The notes under the pieces are model-generated. The model saw nothing but the letters and a program-made list of their open reading frames with translations, was not told the origin of the DNA and did no database searches. Made by a program: the position numbers and the translations under genes. A stretch of DNA of 64,000 nt. Source: Histomonas meleagridis (taxonomy: Eukaryota > Parabasalia > Tritrichomonadida > Dientamoebidae). This document shows positions 16,267 to 27,600 of the stretch, one piece after another. The stretch is taken from contig WSYJ01000002.1 in assembly GCA_020186115.1 (NCBI GenBank), positions 248,001-312,000 on the forward strand, read 5' to 3'. The stretch's first letter is position 1, and each line of letters starts with the position of its first letter.

Positions 16267-18562
16267 TTATATGTGAAAATTAAAATTATCTTCATTGAAA
16301 TCTTTCACAAATGGATCTTCTTCAATATTATTCCTTGAATATTCAATAGTAAAATCATTCATTTCTTTCAAATTTTCTACGTCATATTCAGTTTCTTCTT
16401 CATCTTTATTTCCTTGTTTTCGATTACGAATTAATAATATAATAAGCAATACAATAACAAGAATAATTATTATTATTCCTATCAATACTCCAATAATAAT
16501 ATAATTATATGTTTGATCATCATTTTGATTTTCATTATTTTCATTAATAATATAAAAATTAGAATAAAATGTGAAATATTGTGAATAAATAATAACTGTA
16601 TAATCATAATATATAAATGTTCTTGAAATATATATAAATGTTGAATTGATATTCGTAATAATAAATGAATTAAAATATGAAATATAAATACTTAATGTTT
16701 GTGTAAATAATAAAATATTTGTTAAAATAAATGAATGTGTGAAACTTATATATGATGAAAATGTATTTGAATTAATAAATGTATTTGTGAATGTACTTGA
16801 TTGTGTAAATGTATTTGATTTAGTAAATGTATCTGAATTCGAAAATGTACTTGAATTATTTAATGTATCTGATTGTGTAAATGTATTTGATTTAGTAAAT
16901 GTATCTGAATTCGAAAATGTACTTGATTTCGAAAATGTTTTTGATTTCGAAAATACATTTGATTTAGTAAATGTATTTGATTGTGTAAATGAATTTGATT
17001 TCGAAAATGTATTTGATTTAGTAAATGTATTTGATTTAGTAAATGTATTTGATTGTGTAAATGAATTTGATTTCGAAAATGTATTTGATTTAGTAAATGT
17101 ATTTGATAGTGTATATGTAAGTGTTGGAAGAATGCATTCGTCAATTGTTCCTTTCGTTATCTTTAATTATCCAAATCGCTCACTTATATATGTTTCATTG
17201 ACCATAACATATTCTGTTGGAACATCTTGAAAACAATCACTTCCAATTGCTGGTGAAGTTTCGCCATAAAAATAAATACATTTCAGTGATGTACAATACG
17301 CAAATGCTTGATTTCCAATATTTTCAACACTTTCACCAATGATAATCGTTTCTAATTCATTACAGAATGAAAAAACACTTGATTGAATATCTATAACAGT
17401 ATTTGGAATTATGAAATTCGTAAATACACAACTTGAGAATGCAGAACTTTTTATCGTATTTAAACTTTTCCCAATTGAAATTGTTATTAAATTTGTGCAG
17501 AAATTAAATGCATTTGATTCAATTGAAGTGACTGAATCTGGAATGCTGAATGTTTCCCTAGGATTTCCAATAGGATGGATAAATAATGAGTCTCGTAATC
17601 AATTTATCATATAAAACTCCATCGTTTTCATAATTACTATAATATGAATTATCTTCTGCAATTTTGATGTTTTGAAGACTATTACAGTAAATAAATGGAT
17701 TTGTTGATATTGAAGATATTGTACTTGGAATTGTAACTTCTTTAAGATTAATACAGTTTTGAAACATAAGAGATCCAATTGTTTGAACATCTTCACCAAA
17801 AATTACACTTTCAAGATTTTCGCATTCATTAAATACATTTCCACCAACTGTTGTAAGAGGACTTTTAATTGTTACATATTTTAATGCAGTTTTTTGAAAT
17901 GCACTTTGTCCAATACTTGTTATACCTACTCCAAATGAAACTTCTTCTAAATTAGAACACATACAAAATGCATAAAATCCAATTGAAGTGACTGAGTCAG
18001 CAATCTCTGCTGTAAGCAATGATGTCCATCCATAAAAAGCAGAACCTGGAATTTCTGTTATACCACTTGAAATGATAACATATTTTGTATTGCTTTGATA
18101 ATCATTTGTGAATTCATTTGGATCCGTTATAGTTAATGTTGATGTATCTGAATTAAAAAGTTGTATCGAATGAGAAATAAAAACCATAAACAATATGAAA
18201 ACAAATTTGATGTTTGCTTTACTTTTGGTTCGATGATTTAATGTAAATTTTATTAATAAATTTAGGATTTTAATAAATATTAAAAAAAGTAATGAAATTA
18301 AAGAAAAACAAAAACTTAAATCGGTTTGGAAAGAACCAGATAGAATAAGCAATTGTAACAATAGAGGAAATAAATATTTGTTCATTCGGACTTGATAGAT
18401 TAACAATTTTTGTGAAATAAAACTTCGAAAATATTGAAAATTAGATAAATTCTGATAAAGAAATGTGTCATTAATGTTTAATATTGGATAAGTAAAAGTA
18501 AAGTCCTTATCCTTCAGATTGGAATTTTTTATGTTATTATCAAACAAATTAAGATGATTCAT
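16267..18562 (-). pseudogene. BspA-like surface protein pseudogene with hexapeptide stalk
   Basis: Reading leftwards, the sequence holds a hydrophobic leader region and LRR_5 repeats (ITEIPGSAFYGWTSLLTAEI and similar). A frame break lies at about 17565-17575. Repeats then resume (IPDSVTSIESNAFNFCTNL), followed by a cap, a Thr/Ser/Asn stalk, a membrane helix (IGVLIGIIIIILVIVLLIIL) and a 50-residue acidic tail. Two lesions are visible: a 4-nt direct duplication (ATCCATCC), which shifts the frame and ends the upstream part at 17558, and a TAA at 17167-17169 in the conserved YxSxxF..xxITKG segment. From 17166 to 16267 the frame is open through stalk, membrane and tail. The N-terminus is unclear because no good signal-peptide ATG is present. 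If the two lesions were sequence errors, this would be an intact surface protein. Confidence 0.8.
16762..17112 (-). repeat. 18-nt minisatellite coding SNTFTK-type hexapeptides
   Basis: Tandem 18-nt units encode S-N-T-F-(T/S)-(K/Q) about eighteen times in the stalk of the BspA pseudogene. Some units are homogenised in higher-order blocks (for example 16960-17100). A Ser/Thr stalk between repeats and membrane is expected to be extended and O-glycosylated. The antisense strand also stays open across the array, which is a by-product of the repeat. Confidence 0.85.
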
Positions 18563-19167
18563 ATTAAAGACATTTCAAGACTTACGAATATGGTTGGCGT
18601 TTTTGTTCATGTAATGATGAAAACTTTCGATAAAAATAATGGAACAAGCTTTTCAGACTTCGAAAGAAACGTTTCAACCCAATTCAATTTTGAGGTTTGT
18701 GAGATAATCAATTTTTCTGGGCACTGGGGTTTGATCACCATCATATCGTTGAAATAGGTACAGAACTGACAGATTGAATACTTATCGTTAATTATATTGT
18801 GTCGAAATAGATCGTTTTTTGTTATAGATATCCATCAGTATTTGTAGTTTGAAGCTTTTATTCACAATTGTTTTTGATTATTTTATATTTTTTTTTTAAA
18901 AAACAAATTAAACAGAAATTATATTTTATTCAAACAAATTGACGTTTTTTTGTATTGCTTCTATATCGTCTGTTTCAGCAGTTGCTTACATAAAACCCAA
19001 TTCCAAATTTTCATTCCTTCTCATTATTTCACATGACATTTTTCTTGATTTTGGCTCGCCACAACTCAAAGCCATCAACAACTCATTATTTCTTTTTAAC
19101 AAATCCACATACAACAAAAAGCACAAAAAAAATCCTTTTGACAAACAATTCAAATTAATGATTAATA
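18563..19167. other. Spacer with no supported gene
   Basis: AT-rich with homopolymer runs. Short frames at 18554-18757 and 18939-19178 have no recognisable content. Confidence 0.4.
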
Positions 19168-20105
19168 TTAATTATTAATCAAAAAACAAAATGTACTTTC
19201 ATTAGAATTACTAATTTCGGCAGTTTTCATCAACAATTTCATACATTCTACAGAAGTGTTTTCTATAAAGAATGTACAAATTTGGTCATTTATAGCCTTT
19301 AATCCATTAACGTCGAGTTTTTTCTTGAAAAAAGGTTACAAAATACTTTAGTAACATCCGAATTCACGAATTTAATAGTAAACAATTGGTTAATAATTTC
19401 AGGATTCGTATTAGAATAATATCTAATTGTAACCAAAGATTTATAAAACGAAGGAATATTAACATTATACAAGAATGAAAATGCAAAATTCTAGAAGAAG
19501 AAAGAAGGAAGTTTCAAACTATTATTCGACTTAAACAATGCGATTATGAGTTCAATCATTTTTTCGGATATTTTAAAATCAAATGAAAACAATGCCATTC
19601 TTTTACATAATGAAACACAACAATGTTGCATAATTTCATTATGAAAATTATTCGAAATTAATGTCGTTAAACTTTGGATTAATGCCGAAAGTTGTGAAGG
19701 TAATTCCGAATCACAAAGTTGAAGAAATTCTTCGGATTTTATTATTCCGAAAATGTTTTTATTTAAATATGTTAATAAAGGTAAAAACAATGAAATAAAT
19801 TTGGTGTTAACTATAAAGTTTTGTATAAATATTAAAAATTGTTGATTTTGCAATATGTTTGAAATAATTGATGAAATTATATACGAAATTTCTTGATACA
19901 TTGAATCATAAGTAGTATCAATGATCATATCAAAAGATACTGATAATAATCCAACGACTGATTGAAGTTCAAAATAATTATGTTGTTTCTTAAGTTTATC
20001 GATTAGAATTAGAATAAAACGCTTTTTATTGTTATTTAAAATGATATAATATAATATGATAAATGAATTGCAATTAATTCATGGAAAAAAAATTGGATCA
20101 AAATT
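19168..20105 (-). pseudogene. Decayed alpha-solenoid (HEAT-like) gene
   Basis: Reading leftwards, frames join across several shifts: FHELIAIH near 20080, KLKKQHNYFELQSVVGLLSV near 19970, a 145-codon open block at 19491-19928 (SFLYN and SLTTLISNNFHNEIMQHCCV type helices), and a C-terminal block (KLDVNGLKAINDQICTFFIE, then MKLLMKTAEISNSNE) that stops at 19168. The helix pattern is that of an exportin/importin-like HEAT protein. At least three frameshifts make it a pseudogene. No family is assigned. Confidence 0.6.
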
Positions 20106-20120
20106 ACTTTCTGAATTAAA

Positions 20121-20830
20121 TTAATTATTTCTTTTAAATATTTTAGATTGAAATGTTTGTTGTTTGCTTAAATGTTTAAGGAAATAATTCGGAGAATATT
20201 TAATTATTCGTTTTATTGTTTTGTTTTGATAATTTTCAGTTATTAATTCATTGGAAATTTCTTTTCCGATTTGTTTCTCTATAAATATTTTGATTTCTGT
20301 ATAATTATACATACAACCGAAAAATGTTATACTGATATTGTTAAAAAATTCCTTAAAGTACGCATAAGTTATTGTTTGGAACAAAATCAGATTAAACCTT
20401 TTTCTCCCTTTGGCGAGAATGTGAATTTTTTTTTTTTTTTGTTTTTTTACTGCTTTAACAAGTTCACCAAAGGGGATGCATCCCACTTTAACATTCATGA
20501 ATGTTACCTAATGCAGAAGTTTCTCTCAATGGTGAATCTAATTTTTATCTTATATTTAAATTGAACGCCATTATATATTAATCCAGAGATTTTGTAGAGC
20601 AGTATTTCAACTTTCACATCAGCTGGTATATCGTTTTCATCTGCTTCAGCAAGTTCATAAAGGGCATTTTTTTAAATTATATACTTAACAACACCATCTT
20701 CTACAAGGTTCACTAATTTATTTAGAAGGTTTGGATGAGGATTTCATTTGTCAAGTAGTCTCATATTATTTTACGTCTAAGACATGAAATCACATTTTCC
20801 TCATTTATTGAAAATAATTCATTTAAATAT
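20121..20830 (-). pseudogene. Scattered remnants of a helical-repeat gene
   Basis: Short readable blocks on the minus strand include NPHPNLLNKLVNLVEDGVVK (about 20690-20740), then NALYELAEADENDIPADVKV (about 20600-20665), and a 125-codon frame at 20121-20498 beginning MNVKVGCIPFGELVKAVKKQ. The two segments around 20455 and 20640 look like versions of the same helix pair (GELVKAVKK / YELAEADEN). Stops and shifts separate them. Probably another decayed ARM/HEAT gene. Confidence 0.4.
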
Positions 20831-21009
20831 TAATCTTTTATTGATAAATTCCCCATAGATGAATGTAGCTGATCGGTAGATGAAAACTAGATTATAAACC
20901 AATCCCGAGAGCAATTCAGAAGTCGTTTTTATCGTTTTTTTACAGCACTTTTTGTTTTTTGGTGCGATTCTGTGAGGTGTATTAAATTTGGTGTACTACA
21001 ATTTAGGTT

Positions 21010-22041
21010 ATGGCAATCTCAAAGATGATCCATTCTGTTGCAGTTGGTGATGAATCAGTTGGTAAGACATCCCTCTTAATTGCCCTAAATAAAAAACCAT
21101 TTAAAGAATTTAATCCTCCAATAACTTTCGAAATTTATGAAGATATATTTTGTAAACAAGAAAAGTATATACTTAGGATTATGGATACAAGTGATAGAGT
21201 CGACTCTAAACTTCGTCAATTAACTTATTCACCCGCACGCAAAAATGATGTTTTACTTCTTTGTTTTTCTCTTAATTCTAAAAAATCATTTGAAGGTATC
21301 ACTCAAAGGTGGACCAAAGATGTTAAAAACTACTATAAGCACTCAAAGATCATTCTTATTGGAACAAAATCAGATTTAAGAGAACCTGGAAATCCTGATC
21401 ATGTTTCTGATGAAGAAGCCAAACAACTGGTTTTTAATCAAAAATTTTATTGTTACATCCCATGTTCTTCAAAAACAGGAGAAAACATTGATTCAATTTT
21501 TCCTTCTATTATTAAATGCTTTAACAATAATTCGCATCATAAGAAACGGTCCTGTGGACTCAATTTTTTTCGTTTTTTTTACATACCCGTTTTGTATTTT
21601 ATTTTCTGCATTCCTCAATATATCCACTCATTATTTATTCTTTCAAATGATGGGATAAAAACATATTTTAATGATAATATTTTATTCACCCTTTCCACTT
21701 ATATAAAATATGTATCAATATCTGTGATTATATTTAATCTATTTGTGATTTTTATTCCAATCGATTTCAATATAAAATTGAGTATTTTTATTGTAGGAGC
21801 TTGTTTTTATGTTTTACTTGCAATTGCTCAAATTGGAGTAGGTTCTTCGCTTATTTTAATTTCAATAAAATCTAATGTTTGTGAATCTAATGATTTTGAT
21901 GTATGTGAAAATTTAAAGAAGAAATTCTTATTCCTTGGAATTAACTTATTGGTAACCTCAGTAATCTATATTTATTTAACATGGCCGTTATGGTACAGTG
22001 TTATTATTTCTGTGTTGGGAAAAATATTCTCTTTCTTCTAA
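21010..22041 (+). CDS. Rho-like small GTPase fused to a multi-pass membrane domain
   Basis: 343 residues. Residues 1-178 are a Rho-type G domain. G1 is GDESVGKTSLL, the switch I region is NPPITFEIYED, G4 is GTKSDL and G5 is CSSKTG. Rho character is shown by the insert-like segment REPGNPDHVSDEEAKQLV. The G3 motif is DTSDR in place of DTAGQ, so the switch II glycine and the catalytic glutamine are missing; GTP hydrolysis is probably slow or absent. Instead of a CAAX box, residues ~186-343 contain four or five hydrophobic helices (FFRFFYIPVLYFIFCIPQYI, KYVSISVIIFNLFVIFIPI, LSIFIVGACFYVLLAIAQIG, FLFLGINLLVTSVIYIYL). The reading frame is continuous, and no splice signals suggest two genes. Likely a membrane-embedded GTPase switch. 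The membrane part is of unknown family. Confidence 0.8.
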   Translation: MAISKMIHSVAVGDESVGKTSLLIALNKKPFKEFNPPITFEIYEDIFCKQEKYILRIMDTSDRVDSKLRQLTYSPARKNDVLLLCFSLNSKKSFEGITQRWTKDVKNYYKHSKIILIGTKSDLREPGNPDHVSDEEAKQLVFNQKFYCYIPCSSKTGENIDSIFPSIIKCFNNNSHHKKRSCGLNFFRFFYIPVLYFIFCIPQYIHSLFILSNDGIKTYFNDNILFTLSTYIKYVSISVIIFNLFVIFIPIDFNIKLSIFIVGACFYVLLAIAQIGVGSSLILISIKSNVCESNDFDVCENLKKKFLFLGINLLVTSVIYIYLTWPLWYSVIISVLGKIFSFF

Positions 22042-22530
22042 AGAATAAACCAAGAATTTATGAAGAGAATTTAATATTAATTATTAATAAAATGCAAGTA
22101 AAATCTTTTTAATTTTTTTAATAATTTATAATTAATTTAAAAAATTATATATGTGTATATAAGTTTAAAGGAAATTATGTCCACATGGATATTATTTCCC
22201 TATGGTAACATTTATTAGATTCAACACTTTATTTTGCTTCTTTCTATTTCAAATGAACTTTTAAAGATATATTTTCGAATTTTTCTTTAAAACAAAAATA
22301 GATAATTTCATTCTCTTATAAACTTTTTTAAAAATTTTATGTATAATTCCCAATTTTTCCAAAAATATAATATAAAATAAAAATATATTATAGAACAATT
22401 ACACACAATTTAAAAATAATAATAATATTTTTTGTAAAAAGTTATATTATAATTATCAAATGCAGATGTTTAACTAAATAAATCTTCAAATTTTATGATT
22501 TATTCTAATAAATATATACACAAAAAAGTT
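22042..22530. other. Very AT-rich spacer
   Basis: No frame or RNA seen. It separates the GTPase gene from the subtilase pseudogene. Confidence 0.4.
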
Positions 22531-23981
22531 TGCGAACACCCCATCAGGCGGCAGTGAAGTACCAATGTTTCAACGTACTGATCCATATGTTTATACTGCA
22601 ATTAGTGATTCAAACAGTTCATACGGATCTTTCACTGCTACATCTGCAGCAACATCAATCGCAGCAGGCGTAGGAGCATTAGTCCTTGAAGCTAACCCAC
22701 ATTTAACATGGTGAGATGTTCAATATATTCTTGCATTAACTGCAACAATTAATGATCCTAAACATCCAATGTGGATCAAAAATGCTGCAGGTTATAATTA
22801 TCATACGATAGCATGATTTGGTGTTACACGATTAGCAGCATCACATTTACATTTTATATTAACATCTCCACAAGGCACTGAATTCATATTAAAATATCCT
22901 GCATCATTACTTACAGTATATACTGATTCATTTCTGTCATCAGAACATTTACAATTTGGTTGTCTTGCGTTCTTTGGTGAAAATCCAACAGGAAAATGGA
23001 AACTTAAATATAAAATGGAATCATATTATCCAAATGAGAAATTATTACATCCATCGATAGAAGTTTGGGGTACGGCATCTAAACCAACATTACCAACAAT
23101 TACACGTCGAAATGCAGCAGAAGATACAATGATTCATTATTCCGAAACTCCAACAAGTGAAGGTGAATCTGTAAAAGTCGAAAACCCAATATGTGGTGAA
23201 ACAATGACTGTAACATTAACACTTGATAATTCACGTGGTGCAATTAATGCATCAAATCCTGTTCCATTCGTATTATGGGATGGAAGCAAAACATTTAATA
23301 TAGCGACAATGACATCAAATCCATATCGAATGTTAGCGCCATGTGCATTTGCTGATAATTCAAGTTATACATTAATTGCACATCTTCATAATCCCACTTC
23401 AGGTATTATTGATTATTTACAAACTAAAGTTACATTCCAAAATAAATTTGAACCAAATCAACTTATCAAACCAAAGCCTTATGATGTCATTAATCTAAAT
23501 GATGGATTACAAGTACAATGGACTCGTAATGATACACAACTAAAATATGGTTTATACAATGAGAAATTTGTAATGGATGTAATTGATAATGATAATATGG
23601 AAACGATTGCATCACAAGAAATGTTGACTGGACCCGACATTGGCGCTGCGACTATTACACTTGATAGAGAATGTGTAAGATGCGTTCTGACTGTTACACC
23701 TGTATTGGAATCGCGAACAGATCCATGCTCATCATTCATTACACCATTCAGTGCATTAACAACATCGAAAGCACCTGAAAAATTCGCACTCAACTTAAAG
23801 ACGGATAGATGTAAAATACAGGACGGAATTATCGTGGGAAGTAATGAAGCCGGGGATCATTGCTGTGATTGTGATTGTGGTCATTATTGTTGTAATACTG
23901 ATTGTTGGAATAATCTTTTACATGAAGAAAAAGAAAGTTTCATATGAAAGATCAACAACAAACCAAGAGCTAAACATGTAA
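22531..23981 (+). pseudogene. Subtilisin/kexin-like membrane protease pseudogene
   Basis: 5'-truncated gene. From about 22533 one frame reads FANTPSGGSEVPMFQRTDPY, then FTATSAATSIAAGVGALVL, which corresponds to the catalytic-serine block GTSAAAP of S8 proteases. The glycine before TS and the proline after the alanines are both changed. Two in-frame TGA codons follow, at 22712-22714 (probably CGA to TGA, in LTWRDVQ) and at 22814-22816. After 23015 the frame is open through a P/Homo-B-like beta region (FGENPTGKWKLKYKM) and a Fn3/Ig-like part (GLQVQWTRNDTQ). At the GGGG run near 23852 a single-base shift moves the reading into another frame that encodes an excellent membrane helix (IIAVIVIVVIIVVILIVGII) and a basic tail ending at TAA 23979. 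The N-terminal catalytic region with Asp and His is absent. Confidence 0.8.
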
Positions 23982-24694
23982 ATTATGGATGGCCAGGATT
24001 AACTTATCGATATGAGGCTTCAGGTGAAATCAATAAAAGCCGCATTTTAAATATAATGGTAAAGCAAAACGATTTTTTCGAGTTTTGGATTAAATGACAA
24101 GACGTTAATCAAAAAGACCTAATTATTTGTGGAGTTTTGAATATTTGAAAAAGGTGTGAGTATCATGTTCAATTTTAAATAGAATATATAGAAGTCAACA
24201 CCATAATATATAAACTGGTATGAATTTTTATTGAAATTTAGTTGTGTGAAATTCTCATATGATATATTTTGTTTTACGTATATATGAATCTGAATAGAAT
24301 TAAAATAAAGTTGAGCGATAAGCTTAATTAACCCAATGGAATTTATGGATAAAAACATCTATTATTCAAATAAATACATTGATAAAACATTTAAAATAAA
24401 TAGAGCATTTAAAACAAAAAACCCAGCGCCTTTGCGTTACACATCGTATTTCTAAATAGACTTTGGAAAACCTATAATTATTTATGAGTGATTTGAATTT
24501 TATAAACTTGTATTATGAATTTCTCAAATATCCATCACGTGGCTTCGGTATGTATATTTCTTAATCTATATTGGGATTACACATGAAATTTGTTGAAGAA
24601 TAAAGGAGTGATTTTATAATATAAATTTTGCCTCGCGGTGTATCGTGTAATGTTCAGAACCGAAGCGGTTATCTGACAATTTATTGCAATTTCA
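23982..24694. other. Spacer upstream of the TOR gene
   Basis: AT-rich, with no supported gene. GAACCGAAGCGG lies about 40 nt before the ATG at 24695; no exact ACCGTT element is present. Confidence 0.4.
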
Positions 24695-27600
24695 ATGCGA
24701 CAAGCGGGGTTCAAAGAAGGCGAAGTCGACATTATAGGCTTTGCAGAATTTGAACAACCAATTACATACAGATCATGGAAGCAATCTCGCTTAAGGTTCA
24801 TACCAGTTTTAGGACAATTTTTAATTCAACTTTCTGAATCAGAGATTAATTCTATTTTTGAAAATTGGTTTCAACAGATACAAAAGTCAATTGGAGTTGA
24901 ACAGTTAAAAATTATAATGAGTGCAATAATGGGATTTTCGCTTCTACATTATTTTTTAAAAGACATGACGCAATTAAAAAACTCCATAGGATTAATTTAT
25001 AATCTCCTTCGTTCAAAAAATAGACTTGTAGCTCAATCATCAGCACAAGTACTTCATTGGCTTGCACATGAATCAGCAGATGCAATTAATCTTTTCAAAG
25101 AACCACTAAATTTAGCATTTCAATGGATCCATGATAAAAAAGTTAAATATTATTATAATTCACTTGTTGTTATTAAAAAAGCCAAACATTTTCCTGGATT
25201 AGAAATTGCTCATTACATTGTTTTAAATCATGACGAAATCATGGAATTAGCTTTTTCCTCAGATAGAGAAATCATGAATCTTGCTATTAGTATCATATCA
25301 TTTGAATTACAACAACTTCCAAATTCTGATTCACATCCTATTACATCACAAATTTTATCTGAATCAGTCACATCAATAAATCAAGAGACACCAAATAAAA
25401 TTGAAGGTTCTATTTCTATTCTTAGATTTTTTCTAACTTTTAATCACCAAATTTTAATTTCACATTTTTCAAATTTAACGGCGAAACTTTCAGAAATTTC
25501 ATTTTCGACTTCAGAACAGATCTCATTATCAGCACAAATCTTAATGATTGATATTGCCGAAATTGACTTAACAAAAATTAGTTATCATTCAATAAATAAA
25601 TTATTTCAAAGTCTTAATCTGAAATGTAATAAAAGTAATTCACCTGAACAATTTTTTAATGAGTTAAAACGTGCGATTAAAACATTTGGAAAACAGACAC
25701 CATTAAAGTTTATAATGGAAAACATGCAAAAGATCATTCAACAAAAAGATAAAAAATTAGTTGAATTTGCTTTTGATATTTTATATACAATTTTTGAGAT
25801 ATTTCCTGGAACTTCAATTCCAAATAATTTGTATTTAAACACACCAATTAATATAAATTATATTAAATGTTTGAAAAAACAAAATTGTCATACACCAGAA
25901 ATTATACAATATTTACGAAATGTATTATTTCATGGCTTAAATAAAAATGCAAATGCATTATCAATTTCAATTTCATTACAATTATCAAAAGAATTTCCAT
26001 TAGAATTATTCGGAAGTTATGAAAATATGCATAAAGCATTAATTCCTCTTATAGAACAATCACAAGAAATGATTCGATGTGAATTAATGGAAGCAATTGC
26101 AGTGGAACCGACGTTTGAAGCAAAGCAATTTCTAATTAATTCCGGAATTTATGATCCACAAAAATCAGTTCGTTTAACAGCTTTATCATTATTAGAACCT
26201 TCCAAAGATATTTCATTAAGTTCGGAACTTTTAAATGCAATTAGAGATCCAAATTTTAAAGTTCGAAGAATTGCATTAAAACAAATTGGCGAAATAATTA
26301 AATTTAATCCATTTGAATTTTCTTATTCAATTATTGATTATGTATCAAATGTTATTTCATCGATAAGAAATTTAACGGATATAAAAATTGTATCAAAATA
26401 TTCTTCATTATTACCAATTATTGTTGAATATTTTTGTGATTATATTGAACATTTAATACCAAATATAATTGATACTTGTTTAACTTTATTATGTGGACAA
26501 ATTATAAGTGAGAATTCATCAAATCAAATTATTAATACTGATAAATATCAAGATCAAAATTCTTTTTTATTTAACATCAAAGAAAAAGAAAAAACAGAAC
26601 CTAAAAGATTACAAATATTTAGAACACTTATAGAAAAATATTTAAAGAAACAAGATATTTGTTTAATTAAAACAATTGCTACATTAGGTAATCGTATTTC
26701 TCCATTTTTAAATCGTGCATTAGATGCATTTGTACATATATTTTCAACAAGAAAATCTAAAAAAGTATTAACAATTGCAATTGAAAGTCTTTCACTTTTA
26801 TCAACAAAAATTGATACCGGATTAAATTTAAGACTTTATAATCAACAATTATTACCAACATTATTAAATTTGCTTGTAAATAATAAAAATACTTCTGTGT
26901 CAATAGCTATAGTTAAATTATTTGGTACTTCTGTCGATTTAATGAGTAAACCTGAAGATTCACAACAAAATCAATTCGATTGGGATGTAAATTCCAAATC
27001 TTTTTATACTGATTTCACAATGTCACATTTAATTCCATATTTTTCGAATCCAACAATGCATTTATTTGAAGCTATAACACGAATTTATGATTTAGAATCT
27101 AAAGACGCAGCGAAATTTGTTGATTTAGTAATTCCAATGTTTATTAAAGGAATTGATACTTTTTCGAATAAATATCGCGATTCATTATTTTTAGATTTAG
27201 AAGTTATTACACGAGAATGTCAAATTGAATCATGTCAATTCTTAAATGAAATAACTAAAACGCAATTAAAATATTTAAATTATTTCGGTGCAATTAAATT
27301 AGCTGCTTCTTTATCTTATCATTTATTAAGTAGTTATAAAGAAGGCGCTTCTGTTTTGTTTATTCCTGCAACACAAAATTTATTTAATCCAAATCATAAT
27401 TATATTAAATATTTGTTAAGTTTTTTGACGTTTTCAATCCTTTATCAAGATCAATCTATTGAATCATTTTTAACTTCAATCGAATTTAGGATTCAATCAA
27501 ATGCTACATTCCAAATATATAAATATTTAATTAATTCATTAATTTGTTTAATCCAAAATAAAGATTTATCTTCTTATCAAACAAGACTTTTATTTATTTG

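Noticed and set aside
16860..17144. Minus-strand frame reading HLLNQIHLRNQ-type repeats
   Set aside because: Shifted frame over the same repeat; not connected to any domain.
16739..17230. Plus-strand open frame of 163 codons (VNVFDLVNVSEFENV-like)
   Set aside because: It is the antisense of the 18-nt stalk repeat. A repeat unit divisible by three with no stops keeps opposite frames open. The minus-strand frame joins an LRR domain and a membrane helix, so that one is real.
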